Shown: positions 1-5,827 of the stretch, piece by piece
Layout of the letters: the number at the start of each line of letters is the position of its first letter
Numbering within the stretch: the stretch's first letter is position 1
Program-made: the position numbers and the translations under genes
Notes under the pieces: model-generated
Seen by the model: only the letters and a program-made list of their open reading frames with translations
Told to the model about the DNA's origin: nothing
The model's database searches: none
Source: Gammaproteobacteria bacterium
Lineage (GTDB): Bacteria > Pseudomonadota > Gammaproteobacteria > Steroidobacterales > Steroidobacteraceae
DNA length: 7,594 nucleotides
Assembly: GCA_020846815.1 (NCBI GenBank)
Contig: JADLDF010000279.1
Span: 1 to 7,594, forward strand
Reading direction: 5' to 3'

Positions 1-1072
1 AGTTGAAGTTGTAGGAGTCGGAGCGGTTGCGGCGGAACTCGCGCACTTCGCCGATGCCGCGCACCATGAAGCGCGCGACCTCGGCCGGATCCTCGATGAT
101 GATCTGCACGCGCTCCGCGGCCTGCTCCCCGAGCGTGCGCACGAGAAAGCGGTGGATCTGCTCGAAATAGGCGGCGCTGCGCTTCGGCCCGGTCAGCACC
201 ACCGGGAACGGCTGCTCGACGTTGGCTGGGTCGAGCAGGATGCCGAGCAGGTAGAAGACCTCCTCGGCGGTGCCGACGCCGCCGGGGAAGACGACGATGC
301 CGTGGGCGAGCCGCACGAAGGCCTCGAGCCGCTTCTCGATGTCCGGCATGATCACGAGCTGGCTGACGATCGGGTTGGGCGGCTCGGCGGCGATGATGCC
401 GGGCTCAGTCAGGCCGATGTAGCGGCCGCCGACGATGCGCTGCTTGGCGTGGCCGATGGTCGCACCCTTCATCGGGCCTTTCATCGCACCCGGGCCGCAG
501 CCCGTGCAGACGTCGATGCCGCGCAGGCCGAGCTCGTAGCCGACCTTCTTGGTGTATTCGTATTCCTCGCGGCCGATCGAGTGCCCGCCCCAGCAGACGG
601 CGAGGTTCGGCCGCAGCTTGTGGTCGAGGATGCGCGCGTTGCGCAGGATGTGGAACACGGCGTTGGTCACGGACGCCGGCTTGGCGAGGTCGAAGCGCGT
701 GCCGTCGACGATCTCGTTGGCGATGTAGACGACGTCGCGCAGCACCGAGAACAGCAGCTCCTTGATGCCGCGGATCATCTCGCCGTCGACGAACGCCGCC
801 GCGGGCGCGTTCCTGATCTCGAGCTTCACCCCCCAGGCGTGGCGCACGATGCGGATGTCGAAGTCCCGATACCGGTCGAAGATCTCCTTGGCGTTGTCGC
901 TGTCGCTGCCGGAGTTCAGCACCGCGAGCGCGCACTGGCGGAACAGCGGATAGAGACCGCCCTGCCCGCTCGAGAGCAGCTTCTCGATCTCCTCCTGCGA
1001 CAGGCTCTCGAGCGCGCCACGCGGCCCGACGCGGGCGTCGACGAACTCGGGGATGACGATCGTGGATTCCAA
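1..1072 (-). CDS. ppnN: Pyrimidine/purine nucleotide 5'-monophosphate nucleosidase PpnN (YgdH), 3' end cut off
   Basis: PpnN hydrolyses the N-glycosidic bond of nucleoside 5'-monophosphates, giving free base and ribose 5-phosphate. In E. coli it works in nucleotide salvage and is controlled by (p)ppGpp. 357 codons are visible and the frame runs off the left edge. Residues 1-150 match the N-terminal DUF4478-type region of YgdH (for example QCALAVLNSG near 47-56 and GVKLEIRNAPAAAFVDGEMI at 81-100). The LOG-type Rossmann domain follows, with CWGGHS at 160-165, CTGCGPGAMKGPMKGA at 189-204, EPPNPIVSQLVIMPDIEKRL at 230-249 and the family signature PGGVGTAEE at 263-271. The E. coli protein is about 454 residues, so roughly 95 residues, mostly the C-terminal DUF3412-type region, are missing. 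I chose a TTG start at 1072-1070: GGAGAGAG lies 8 bases upstream, the N-terminal length matches E. coli, and the nearby ATG is out of frame. It follows the transpeptidase-like gene on the same strand after 133 bases. Confidence 0.95.
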   Translation of the reverse strand, partial: MESTIVIPEFVDARVGPRGALESLSQEEIEKLLSSGQGGLYPLFRQCALAVLNSGSDSDNAKEIFDRYRDFDIRIVRHAWGVKLEIRNAPAAAFVDGEMIRGIKELLFSVLRDVVYIANEIVDGTRFDLAKPASVTNAVFHILRNARILDHKLRPNLAVCWGGHSIGREEYEYTKKVGYELGLRGIDVCTGCGPGAMKGPMKGATIGHAKQRIVGGRYIGLTEPGIIAAEPPNPIVSQLVIMPDIEKRLEAFVRLAHGIVVFPGGVGTAEEVFYLLGILLDPANVEQPFPVVLTGPKRSAAYFEQIHRFLVRTLGEQAAERVQIIIEDPAEVARFMVRGIGEVREFRRNRSDSYNFN

Positions 1073-1205
1073 GGGGCGGGCTCTCTCCGGCGGCCGGGAA
1101 CCATGCCGGCCGGTCGCGCATTCTGCCTGTTTCGAACCGTGGTGACCTACCGGGTCGCGCCGCACCGGTATCCGGCGCCACAGCGCCTCGGTCAGCAGCC
1201 GCCAG

Positions 1206-1805
1206 TCAGGGCTGGATCACGATCGGCGTGTTGTCGGACACCAGCATCCAGATCTCGAGCATGTCGGCATTCGAGACCGCGATGCAGCCGTCGGTCCAGT
1301 CCCGCGTCGCGTAGTAGTCGAGACCCTTGCGCGGGTCGTTCGGCAGACCGTGGATCATGATCGCGCCGCCGGCGGCCCAGCCGTTGCGCCGCGCGCGCGC
1401 GACGTCTTCGGCGTTCGGGTACGAGACCTTCATCGACATGAAGAAGTCGCTGCGCGGGTTGCGCTTGACCAGGCGGTAGCTGCCCTCCGGCGTGCGGAAG
1501 TCGCCCTCGCGCTCCTTGTGTCCGACCGGGTTCAGCCCGAGCGCCACGCGATACGAGCGCAGCACCTCGTCGCCGCGCAGCAGGTACAGGCGTCGCTCGG
1601 ACTTGCGGACCAGGACCCGGGTCGCGGTCGGCAGCGTATCGCCGGCGGCGGCGCCGAGGCCCGCAGGCGGCAGCGGCGAACCGGCCGGCCCCGGACTGCG
1701 CGGCAGCGAGTCGACGAAAGGCGTGGCGGCGCCGGCCGTGGCCGCGGCGGCCGCGACGACCAGCCCGCAGACCAGCATCGTCCGCAGGGAAGAAAGCAAG
1801 CTCAT
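1206..1805 (-). CDS. Exported L,D-transpeptidase family protein (YkuD fold, YafK-like)
   Basis: A 199-residue protein with a Sec signal peptide (Arg8, hydrophobic stretch at about 11-24, likely cleavage near AGA-A at 24-27), so a periplasmic location is expected. A Ser/Pro/Gly-rich linker runs to about residue 58 and a YkuD-type domain fills about 62-199. The catalytic signature is visible: IMIHGLP around His152, then DWTDGCIAVSN with the nucleophile Cys174. Enzymes of this family cross-link peptidoglycan through meso-diaminopimelate, attach Braun-type lipoproteins, or, as E. coli YafK/DpaA does, cut that attachment. The residue two before the cysteine is Asp172, where ErfK/YbiS-type enzymes usually have His (SHGC); this fits the COG3034/YafK-like branch better, so the exact reaction is uncertain. 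Cys13 lies inside the hydrophobic stretch without a proper lipobox. No Shine-Dalgarno sequence precedes the ATG; a TATAAT does. It sits divergent to the lipoprotein gene and upstream of ppnN. Confidence 0.9.
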   Translation of the reverse strand: MSLLSSLRTMLVCGLVVAAAAATAGAATPFVDSLPRSPGPAGSPLPPAGLGAAAGDTLPTATRVLVRKSERRLYLLRGDEVLRSYRVALGLNPVGHKEREGDFRTPEGSYRLVKRNPRSDFFMSMKVSYPNAEDVARARRNGWAAGGAIMIHGLPNDPRKGLDYYATRDWTDGCIAVSNADMLEIWMLVSDNTPIVIQP

Positions 1806-1812
1806 GCAAGAG

Positions 1813-1818
1813 ATTATA
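1813..1818 (-). promoter_or_regulatory. Candidate -10 box for the L,D-transpeptidase-like gene (possible leaderless mRNA)
   Basis: A perfect TATAAT on the minus strand ends 7 bases before the A of the ATG at 1805. At usual spacing, transcription would begin at or one base before the start codon. No Shine-Dalgarno match exists in the 7 bases between, which agrees with a leaderless transcript. No good -35 hexamer lies 16-18 bases upstream (the site there reads GGATCC) and the extended -10 TG is absent, so the call rests on the hexamer and its position only. Confidence 0.4.
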
Positions 1819-1894
1819 GTCGGAGCCGAAGGCCGGGATCCGGAACGGAATTCATCCTGGCTGTGACGCCCGTCTCCGATTGGCGACCACGGGC

Positions 1895-1918
1895 ACCGGG
1901 CTGCGGCCGCAGCCCGGT
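1895..1918. repeat. Perfect 24-bp GC-rich palindrome without spacer
   Basis: The half-site ACCGGGCTGCGG is followed directly by its exact reverse complement CCGCAGCCCGGT, centred between 1906 and 1907. It lies in the divergent intergenic region, 90 bases from the transpeptidase-like start and 86 bases from the lipoprotein start. With no loop it is a better candidate for a dimeric DNA-binding site than for an RNA hairpin, but palindromes of C and G arise more easily in GC-rich DNA. No T-tract follows on either strand, so it is not a terminator. Confidence 0.6.
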
Positions 1919-1947
1919 CGGCGATGCAGGGTACCGTCCACCGAGCC

Positions 1948-1978
1948 CAATAGATCGGATTTCAGATCCAATCTATTG
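1948..1978. repeat. AT-rich imperfect inverted repeat upstream of the lipoprotein gene (possible operator)
   Basis: The arms CAATAGATCGGAT (1948-1960) and ATCCAATCTATTG (1966-1978) pair over 13 positions with one mismatch, around the 5-base spacer TTCAG. The element is clearly more AT-rich than its surroundings and ends 26 bases before the GTG start at 2005, which is where a promoter or operator would be expected. Hexamers such as TCTATT (1972-1977) could be part of a -10 element, but no convincing -35 is seen. It could bind a dimeric regulator or form a hairpin in the leader. Confidence 0.5.
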
Positions 1979-2004
1979 TCCCTCGTGGGGCAAGGGGAAG
2001 AACC

Positions 2005-2616
2005 GTGACGGATGGCAGCGCGACGACGACGGGAAGACGGAGCGGCGACGCGGGAACCCGAGGGCTCGCGCGGTGGCTGCACGGGGTGCTGGCGATCGGC
2101 CTGATCGCATCGCTCGCTGCCTGCGCGGCCGTGCCCGACAATGGCATCGCCGAGCGCCTCGACGAACGCACCGGCACGACCGTGACCGCGATGCAGCGCG
2201 CCATCGAGCTCGTCTCGACCGAGCCGCGCGGCGGCAGCGGCGATCCGTTCGCTTACCTCGCGCCGTTCGAAACCAACCGCATGGGTCGGCGCGAACTCTA
2301 CCTCTGGGTCGCTGTTCCGGACGAACGCGGCGGCGCAGCCATGCCGGTGGTGGTGGTCGGCAGCGGCCCCCTGCCGGCGAAGCCGCTCGGAGCGGACGCC
2401 GGCAGCCTCGGGCTCGGCAGTTTCCCTTACCCGACTCCCGCTCCCTGGTCGAAGATCAGTGTGTTCTCGATCGACGAGGCGGCGCTGCGGTCGCTCGCCG
2501 CGGCCGGCGCGCTCGAAGTCTCGGTCCGCTATGCCGACGGGCGCGTGGTCCGCTTCGGCGGCACGCCGCAGCCTGCGGACATCCTGCGCCAGTTCCTCGG
2601 TTCGCTCGGCCTCTGA
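2005..2616 (+). CDS. Lipoprotein of unknown function
   Basis: A 203-residue protein that I do not assign to a family. It starts at GTG; AAGGGGAAG lies a few bases upstream and no in-frame ATG comes before the signal sequence. The N-terminus is long and Arg-bearing (about 1-26), followed by a hydrophobic stretch (about 27-39) ending in the lipobox LAAC, with Cys40 as the lipidated residue. It is therefore expected in the outer or inner membrane, facing the periplasm. The mature part looks like a small globular domain: an acidic/basic helix-like segment (AIELVSTEP), ELYLWVAVPDERG, a Gly/Pro-rich loop near 113-140, then KISVFSIDEAALRSLAAAG and EVSVRYADGRVVRFGGTPQP, which reads as beta strands around a helix. 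It has no membrane segment after the lipobox. Transcribed divergently from the transpeptidase-like gene and convergently with the mltD-like gene (39-base gap), it probably has its own promoter. A link to the cell wall is suggested by location only. Confidence 0.8.
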   Translation: MTDGSATTTGRRSGDAGTRGLARWLHGVLAIGLIASLAACAAVPDNGIAERLDERTGTTVTAMQRAIELVSTEPRGGSGDPFAYLAPFETNRMGRRELYLWVAVPDERGGAAMPVVVVGSGPLPAKPLGADAGSLGLGSFPYPTPAPWSKISVFSIDEAALRSLAAAGALEVSVRYADGRVVRFGGTPQPADILRQFLGSLGL

Positions 2617-2655
2617 CGACGCAGCCGCGGCCGAGGGACGGCGCGCGGCGGCGCC

Positions 2656-5343
2656 TCAGCGGCCGGCGGCGATGCCGGTCTGCAGGTCCTCGAGTCGCGG
2701 CACGACGAGCTGCGCACCGGTGCGCAGCGCACCGAGCTCGAGGTCCGGGTTGTACTGCTGCAGCAGCCACACCGGCACACCGGCATAGCGCTGCGTGATC
2801 GACCAGAGCGTGTCGCCGCGCCGCACGATGTAGATCTCGGTGCCCTGGATGCGCCGCTGGGCGAAGAACGCTGCCTGCAGACGCGAATGGAAATCGCGGC
2901 GCTTCCGCTCGAACTCCTCGGGCGTGACGCGCACGAAGTCCAGCTTCAGCGTCCGGCCGAGCAGCACGGCCTGGCCGTACTTCATGCGGTTCAGCTCGCG
3001 CAGGCGCGCGGCGCTGACGTCGAGCCACTCGGCGTAGTGCCCGAGCGTCTCCTCGGCGATCACGCGCACGCTGCCGTCGCGCACCGCGAGATCGATCGCG
3101 TCGGCGGCCGGCGGCGGCGTGCCGGCCCCGGGCCCGACCTCGGGTTCCTGGGCTTCCGCGCTCACCGGCTCGCTGCCGCGCGGCGCCTCGGCGAGCGCGA
3201 CCGCCGCGGGCGCAGCCACCCCGGCCACGGCAGGCGCGCGCGCTACGCGCCGGGTGCGCGGCCCGACGCTCGCGGCAGCCGGCAGAGCCTCTTCCACCGC
3301 CGCCGCCGAGGACAGCGCGCCGGCCGAATCGGCGACGACTGGCACCGCAGCACTCGTCGGCGCCGGGCCCTCGGGCCGCGCGCTGCCGCCGGCCGCCGCT
3401 TCCGTGGCCTCGTCGGCCGCATCCGCCGTGACCGGCGTCGGCGCTTCGGCCGCCGCGGCACTGAGCGTCGCCGGATCCAGCGCCACGCGCAGCCGCTGGC
3501 CTTCGAAGATGAAATCGGCGTCGCGGATGCGGTTGAGCGCCATGAGCTGCTTCGCCGTCAGGCCGAACTTCGCGGCCACGCCGAACAGCGTGTCGCCGGC
3601 GCGCACGACGTAGGTGCGCGGCGCCGCGGCAGTGGCGGCGGCACGCTCCGCGGTCGCGGCGCCGGCGGCAGTGGCTGCACCTCCGGCCCCGCCATCCTCG
3701 CCACCTGCCGCCGCGCCGGTCGCGACCGCGGCCGTCGCCACGGCCCGCGCGCCGGATGCGGAGCCGGCGACTGCCGGGATCATCGCGGGCGCGGCGGCTT
3801 CGGCCGCGGGCGCGGGCTTCGCATTCACGGCGGCGAGCAGCGGCGGGCGCCTCTCGGGCAGGCGCAGCACGCGCCCGCGGCGGACACGGTTGCCGGAGTC
3901 GAGCCCGTTGAGCTCGGCAAGCGTGCGCTGCGCGATGCCGTAGCGGCGCGCGATAGCGGCCAGCGTCTCGCCCTTGCCGACGCGATGCGAGCGTTGCTGG
4001 ATCTGCGCCGCGTACAGCTCGTTGGCACCGATGCGCGCCGCCAGCAGCTCTGAGGTGAGCTCGGACTGTGCAGGCGGCAGGCGCAGACGGTAGCCGCGCG
4101 GCACCAGCCGCGAGCCGTCCCAGACGGATGGCCGCAGCGCCGGGTTCAGCTCGCGCAGCGTCGCGCGCGGCACCTCGATCGCGCGTTCGATCACTGCGGC
4201 GCGGGCGTAGCCGGGCATCGCGACCTCGCGGAAGCGGATCTCCGCGGCGCGCTCGATCGCGCCGAAGTACTTCTCCGGATTCTGGTCGATCGCCAGCGCG
4301 GCGAGGAACGACGGATAGAAGTTGCGCGACGCGAAGCCGAAGGTCGGGCCGCGGAAGCGGCGCGCGATGGTGACGAAATCGTCCGTGCCCATCGCCTCCT
4401 TGGCACGGCGCATGCCGGCAGCGCCGTGGTTGTAGGCGGTCAGCGCCAGCGGCCAGGTGCCGAGCACGCGGTAGTTGTACGACAGCAGCTGCGCGGCGGC
4501 CTCGGTGGAACGGAACGGGTCGAGACGCTCGTCGACGACGTCGTCGACGCGCATGTAGCGGCGACCGGTCGAGCGCATGAACTGCCAGAGACCGGCGGCA
4601 CCGACCTTCGAATAGGCGTGCGGCGTGAACGACGACTCGACGTGCGGCAGCGCGGCGAGCTCAGGCGGCAGGCCGAGGTTGGCGAAGGTCTCGGCGATGT
4701 GGGTCTCCCAGGCACCCGAGCGGATCAGGCCCGCCTTGAAGCGGTCGGCCTGGCCGAGCTGGAAGCGCACGCCGCGCGCCGCCTCGAGCAGCCGCTCCGG
4801 CGTCGCCGCCGGGCCCCAGGCCGCGAGCACTCGGCGCGCATCCTCTCCGAGCGCCGCATCGTCGGCCGCGGCGCCGCCCGTGCGCGCCGAGAGTGCCGCG
4901 GCCGCGGCCTTCAGCGCCGCGACGTAGCGCTCTCGTGTCGCATCGACGGCGTCACGCCGGTCCGTGGGCGCGGTGTCCGGCGAGAACTGCAGCCTGGCGT
5001 AGACCACCGACAGGTCCCACTCGTCGTGCAGCAGGCCTTCGTTGGTCGTGACCTCTGTATAGATGCGGATCCAGAAGTTCACGTCGCGCTGCAGCTCGGC
5101 CGGACGCGGGATCGCACTGACCGCTGGCGTCGCCAGCGCGATCGGGGCCGGCACGGTCGGCGCCGCGGAAGACGGCGCGGCCACGGCAGTCGTCGGCGTG
5201 CCCGGGCGAGCGCTGCCGTCCTGTGCCGGCTGCTGCGCTCCGACGCGCGCGGTGAATGACACAGCCATGCCGAGCAGGATCGCCACCAGGGCGAGAGACC
5301 GTCGCGAGCCGACGCGATGTCGCGGCGCAGGTGTCGAAAGCAT
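2656..5343 (-). CDS. mltD: MltD-like lytic murein transglycosylase with multiple LysM domains
   Basis: Such enzymes cleave the MurNAc-GlcNAc bond of peptidoglycan without water, leaving 1,6-anhydro-MurNAc ends. The 895-residue protein has a signal peptide (Arg-rich start, hydrophobic 17-30, likely cut after RVGA at about 36). It has no lipobox cysteine, unlike E. coli MltD. The SLT catalytic domain lies at about 210-360: LPHVESSF with catalytic Glu236, GLWQFM at 251-256, TAYNHGAAG at 302-310 and FGFASRNFYPSFLAAL at 335-350. A LysM-like segment follows (374-423), then LysM at about 453-496, LysM at about 577-621 (YVVRAGDTLFGVA), a diverged LysM at about 759-803, and a clear C-terminal LysM at about 836-883 (IYIVRRGDTLWSI). 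Long Ala/Pro/Gly-rich linkers lie at 500-575 and 622-755. It is about twice the length of E. coli MltD (452 residues). The start is an ATG with GAGGGG 8 bases upstream. The gene symbol reflects family membership, not proven orthology. Confidence 0.93.
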   Translation of the reverse strand: MLSTPAPRHRVGSRRSLALVAILLGMAVSFTARVGAQQPAQDGSARPGTPTTAVAAPSSAAPTVPAPIALATPAVSAIPRPAELQRDVNFWIRIYTEVTTNEGLLHDEWDLSVVYARLQFSPDTAPTDRRDAVDATRERYVAALKAAAAALSARTGGAAADDAALGEDARRVLAAWGPAATPERLLEAARGVRFQLGQADRFKAGLIRSGAWETHIAETFANLGLPPELAALPHVESSFTPHAYSKVGAAGLWQFMRSTGRRYMRVDDVVDERLDPFRSTEAAAQLLSYNYRVLGTWPLALTAYNHGAAGMRRAKEAMGTDDFVTIARRFRGPTFGFASRNFYPSFLAALAIDQNPEKYFGAIERAAEIRFREVAMPGYARAAVIERAIEVPRATLRELNPALRPSVWDGSRLVPRGYRLRLPPAQSELTSELLAARIGANELYAAQIQQRSHRVGKGETLAAIARRYGIAQRTLAELNGLDSGNRVRRGRVLRLPERRPPLLAAVNAKPAPAAEAAAPAMIPAVAGSASGARAVATAAVATGAAAGGEDGGAGGAATAAGAATAERAAATAAAPRTYVVRAGDTLFGVAAKFGLTAKQLMALNRIRDADFIFEGQRLRVALDPATLSAAAAEAPTPVTADAADEATEAAAGGSARPEGPAPTSAAVPVVADSAGALSSAAAVEEALPAAASVGPRTRRVARAPAVAGVAAPAAVALAEAPRGSEPVSAEAQEPEVGPGAGTPPPAADAIDLAVRDGSVRVIAEETLGHYAEWLDVSAARLRELNRMKYGQAVLLGRTLKLDFVRVTPEEFERKRRDFHSRLQAAFFAQRRIQGTEIYIVRRGDTLWSITQRYAGVPVWLLQQYNPDLELGALRTGAQLVVPRLEDLQTGIAAGR

Positions 5344-5413
5344 TTACGAGGCCCCTCGTGGACCCAAGTAACTGATTTTCCGGGAAACCCGCGCCGGACG
5401 CGGGCTGGGAGGA

Positions 5414-5442
5414 AGCGTATCCTGCCGCAGTGGCGTCGACAA
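5414..5442 (-). promoter_or_regulatory. Possible sigma70-type promoter for the mltD-like gene
   Basis: On the minus strand TTGTCG (5442-5437) and TACGCT (5419-5414) are separated by 17 bases, matching consensus at four and three positions. Transcription would start near 5407 and give a leader of about 64 bases. That leader contains a 6-bp hairpin (CCCGCG/CGCGGG, 5388-5404) followed by TTT. The matches are weak and this is only the best candidate seen in the region. Confidence 0.25.
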
Positions 5443-5658
5443 TTCTGACGATTCGGGGCTGTGACGCGCAGCAGACTTAATCCGCAGCCCCGCCCGGAAG
5501 CCCCGTTGCGCGCCGTCGGTCACAGTTTTCGGGCCGTTGGCGCGACATATCGACACGCCGGCAGCTCCCGCGGCGCGCTGGCACGTCGATTGCTCCATGT
5601 ACGGGTACAAGAACAAGAAAGAGCTTAGAACTCCTCCACAAGCAAGCAAGCGACCAAT

Positions 5659-5685
5659 GCCCCGCGCAAGCGGGGCTTCTTTTTT
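5659..5685 (+). terminator. Rho-independent terminator, plus strand
   Basis: GCCCCGC (5659-5665), GNRA-type loop GCAA, GCGGGGC (5670-5676), then TTCTTTTTT. The T-tract is on the plus strand only; on the minus strand the hairpin is followed by ATTGGTCG, so it acts left to right. No annotated gene on the plus strand reads into it, since the flanking genes are both on the minus strand. It either ends an unrecognised small RNA or short gene, or insulates the region. Confidence 0.85.
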
Positions 5686-5753
5686 GGGAGAGAAGAAAAT
5701 AAATAGAAAATAAATCCGATTTATTTTCTTTTATTTTCTTCTCTCCCAAAAAA
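5680..5753. repeat. Long AT-rich inverted repeat (35-bp stem, 3-base loop)
   Basis: Left arm 5680-5715 and right arm 5719-5753 are reverse complements over 35 base pairs with a single unpaired T (5704) and the loop CCG (5716-5718). The left arm begins TTTTTTGGGAGAGAAG and continues with AAAATAAA-type runs; the right arm mirrors it and ends in CCCAAAAAA. The outer ends are the T-tracts of the two flanking, facing terminators. The island is far more AT-rich than anything else in the window. As DNA it could extrude a cruciform; read through, it would give a long RNA duplex. Confidence 0.9.
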
Positions 5754-5776
5754 AGAGGCGGTCTTTCGACCGCCTC
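5748..5776 (-). terminator. Rho-independent terminator, minus strand, for the nrdJab transcript
   Basis: On the minus strand a 9-bp stem GAGGCGGTC/GACCGCCTC (5776-5755) with loop GAAA is followed by seven T residues (5754-5748). It lies 127 bases after the nrdJb stop on the same strand, and no other minus-strand gene intervenes, so it most likely ends the nrdJa-nrdJb mRNA. In the other direction no T-tract follows. Confidence 0.9.
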
Positions 5777-5808
5777 CGAGAAACGCGCCAACCCGTCAGG
5801 GCTGGGTT

Positions 5809-5827
5809 GCCAGGCGGGGAGCCTGGC
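5809..5827 (-). other. Hairpin in the presumed nrdJb 3' untranslated region
   Basis: GCCAGGC and GCCTGGC form a perfect 7-bp stem around a 5-base loop. Outer segments (AACCCG at about 5790 and CGGGTT near 5835) could extend the fold. A second perfect hairpin, GCGGGCG/CGCCCGC with a 3-base loop, lies at 5861-5877. Neither has a T-tract. They would form in the RNA between the nrdJb stop and its terminator and may protect the 3' end or simply reflect GC-rich sequence. Confidence 0.4.

Noticed and set aside
1174..1187. Hairpin GGCGC/GCGCC between the transpeptidase-like gene and ppnN
   Set aside because: Short stem, no T-tract, so no support for a terminator or attenuator between the two genes.
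152..1360. A 402-codon open frame on the plus strand
   Set aside because: It lies opposite ppnN, which has unmistakable family motifs. Its translation is rich in Asp, Arg, Ala and Val with no recognisable domain, which is typical of antisense frames in GC-rich DNA.
1740..1770. Possible lipobox at Cys13 of the transpeptidase-like protein
   Set aside because: The residues before the cysteine are M-L-V, which do not fit a lipobox, and the cysteine is near the start of the hydrophobic segment rather than at its end.
2640..2655. Hairpin GGCGC/GCGCC in the 39-base convergent gap between the lipoprotein and mltD-like genes
   Set aside because: Five base pairs and no T-tract on either strand; not enough to call a terminator.
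1350..2798. A 482-codon open frame on the plus strand
   Set aside because: It crosses the antisense of the transpeptidase-like gene, the intergenic palindromes, all of the lipoprotein gene and the end of the mltD-like gene. Composition is mostly Arg, Ala, Pro and Gly without domains.
2887..4053. A 388-codon open frame on the plus strand opposite the mltD-like gene
   Set aside because: The opposite strand encodes clear LysM domains here; this frame is Arg/Gly/Ala-rich low-complexity sequence with no ribosome binding site.
5346..5359. Inverted repeat ACGAGG/CCTCGT over the mltD ribosome binding site
   Set aside because: The 2-base gap is too short for a stable hairpin loop, and short palindromes of this kind are frequent in GC-rich DNA.
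5344..5649. A minus-strand frame of about 101 codons ending exactly at the mltD ATG
   Set aside because: It would have to start at TTG with no suitably placed ribosome binding site (GGAGGAG lies inside it, too far from the later ATG). Its sequence has no recognisable domain and covers the presumed mltD promoter. Ending next to the ATG is probably chance.
5400..5660. Search for tRNA, tmRNA, 4.5S or RNase P RNA in the intergenic region
   Set aside because: No T-loop consensus, CCA end, ANDENYALAA-type tag or signal-recognition RNA core was found.
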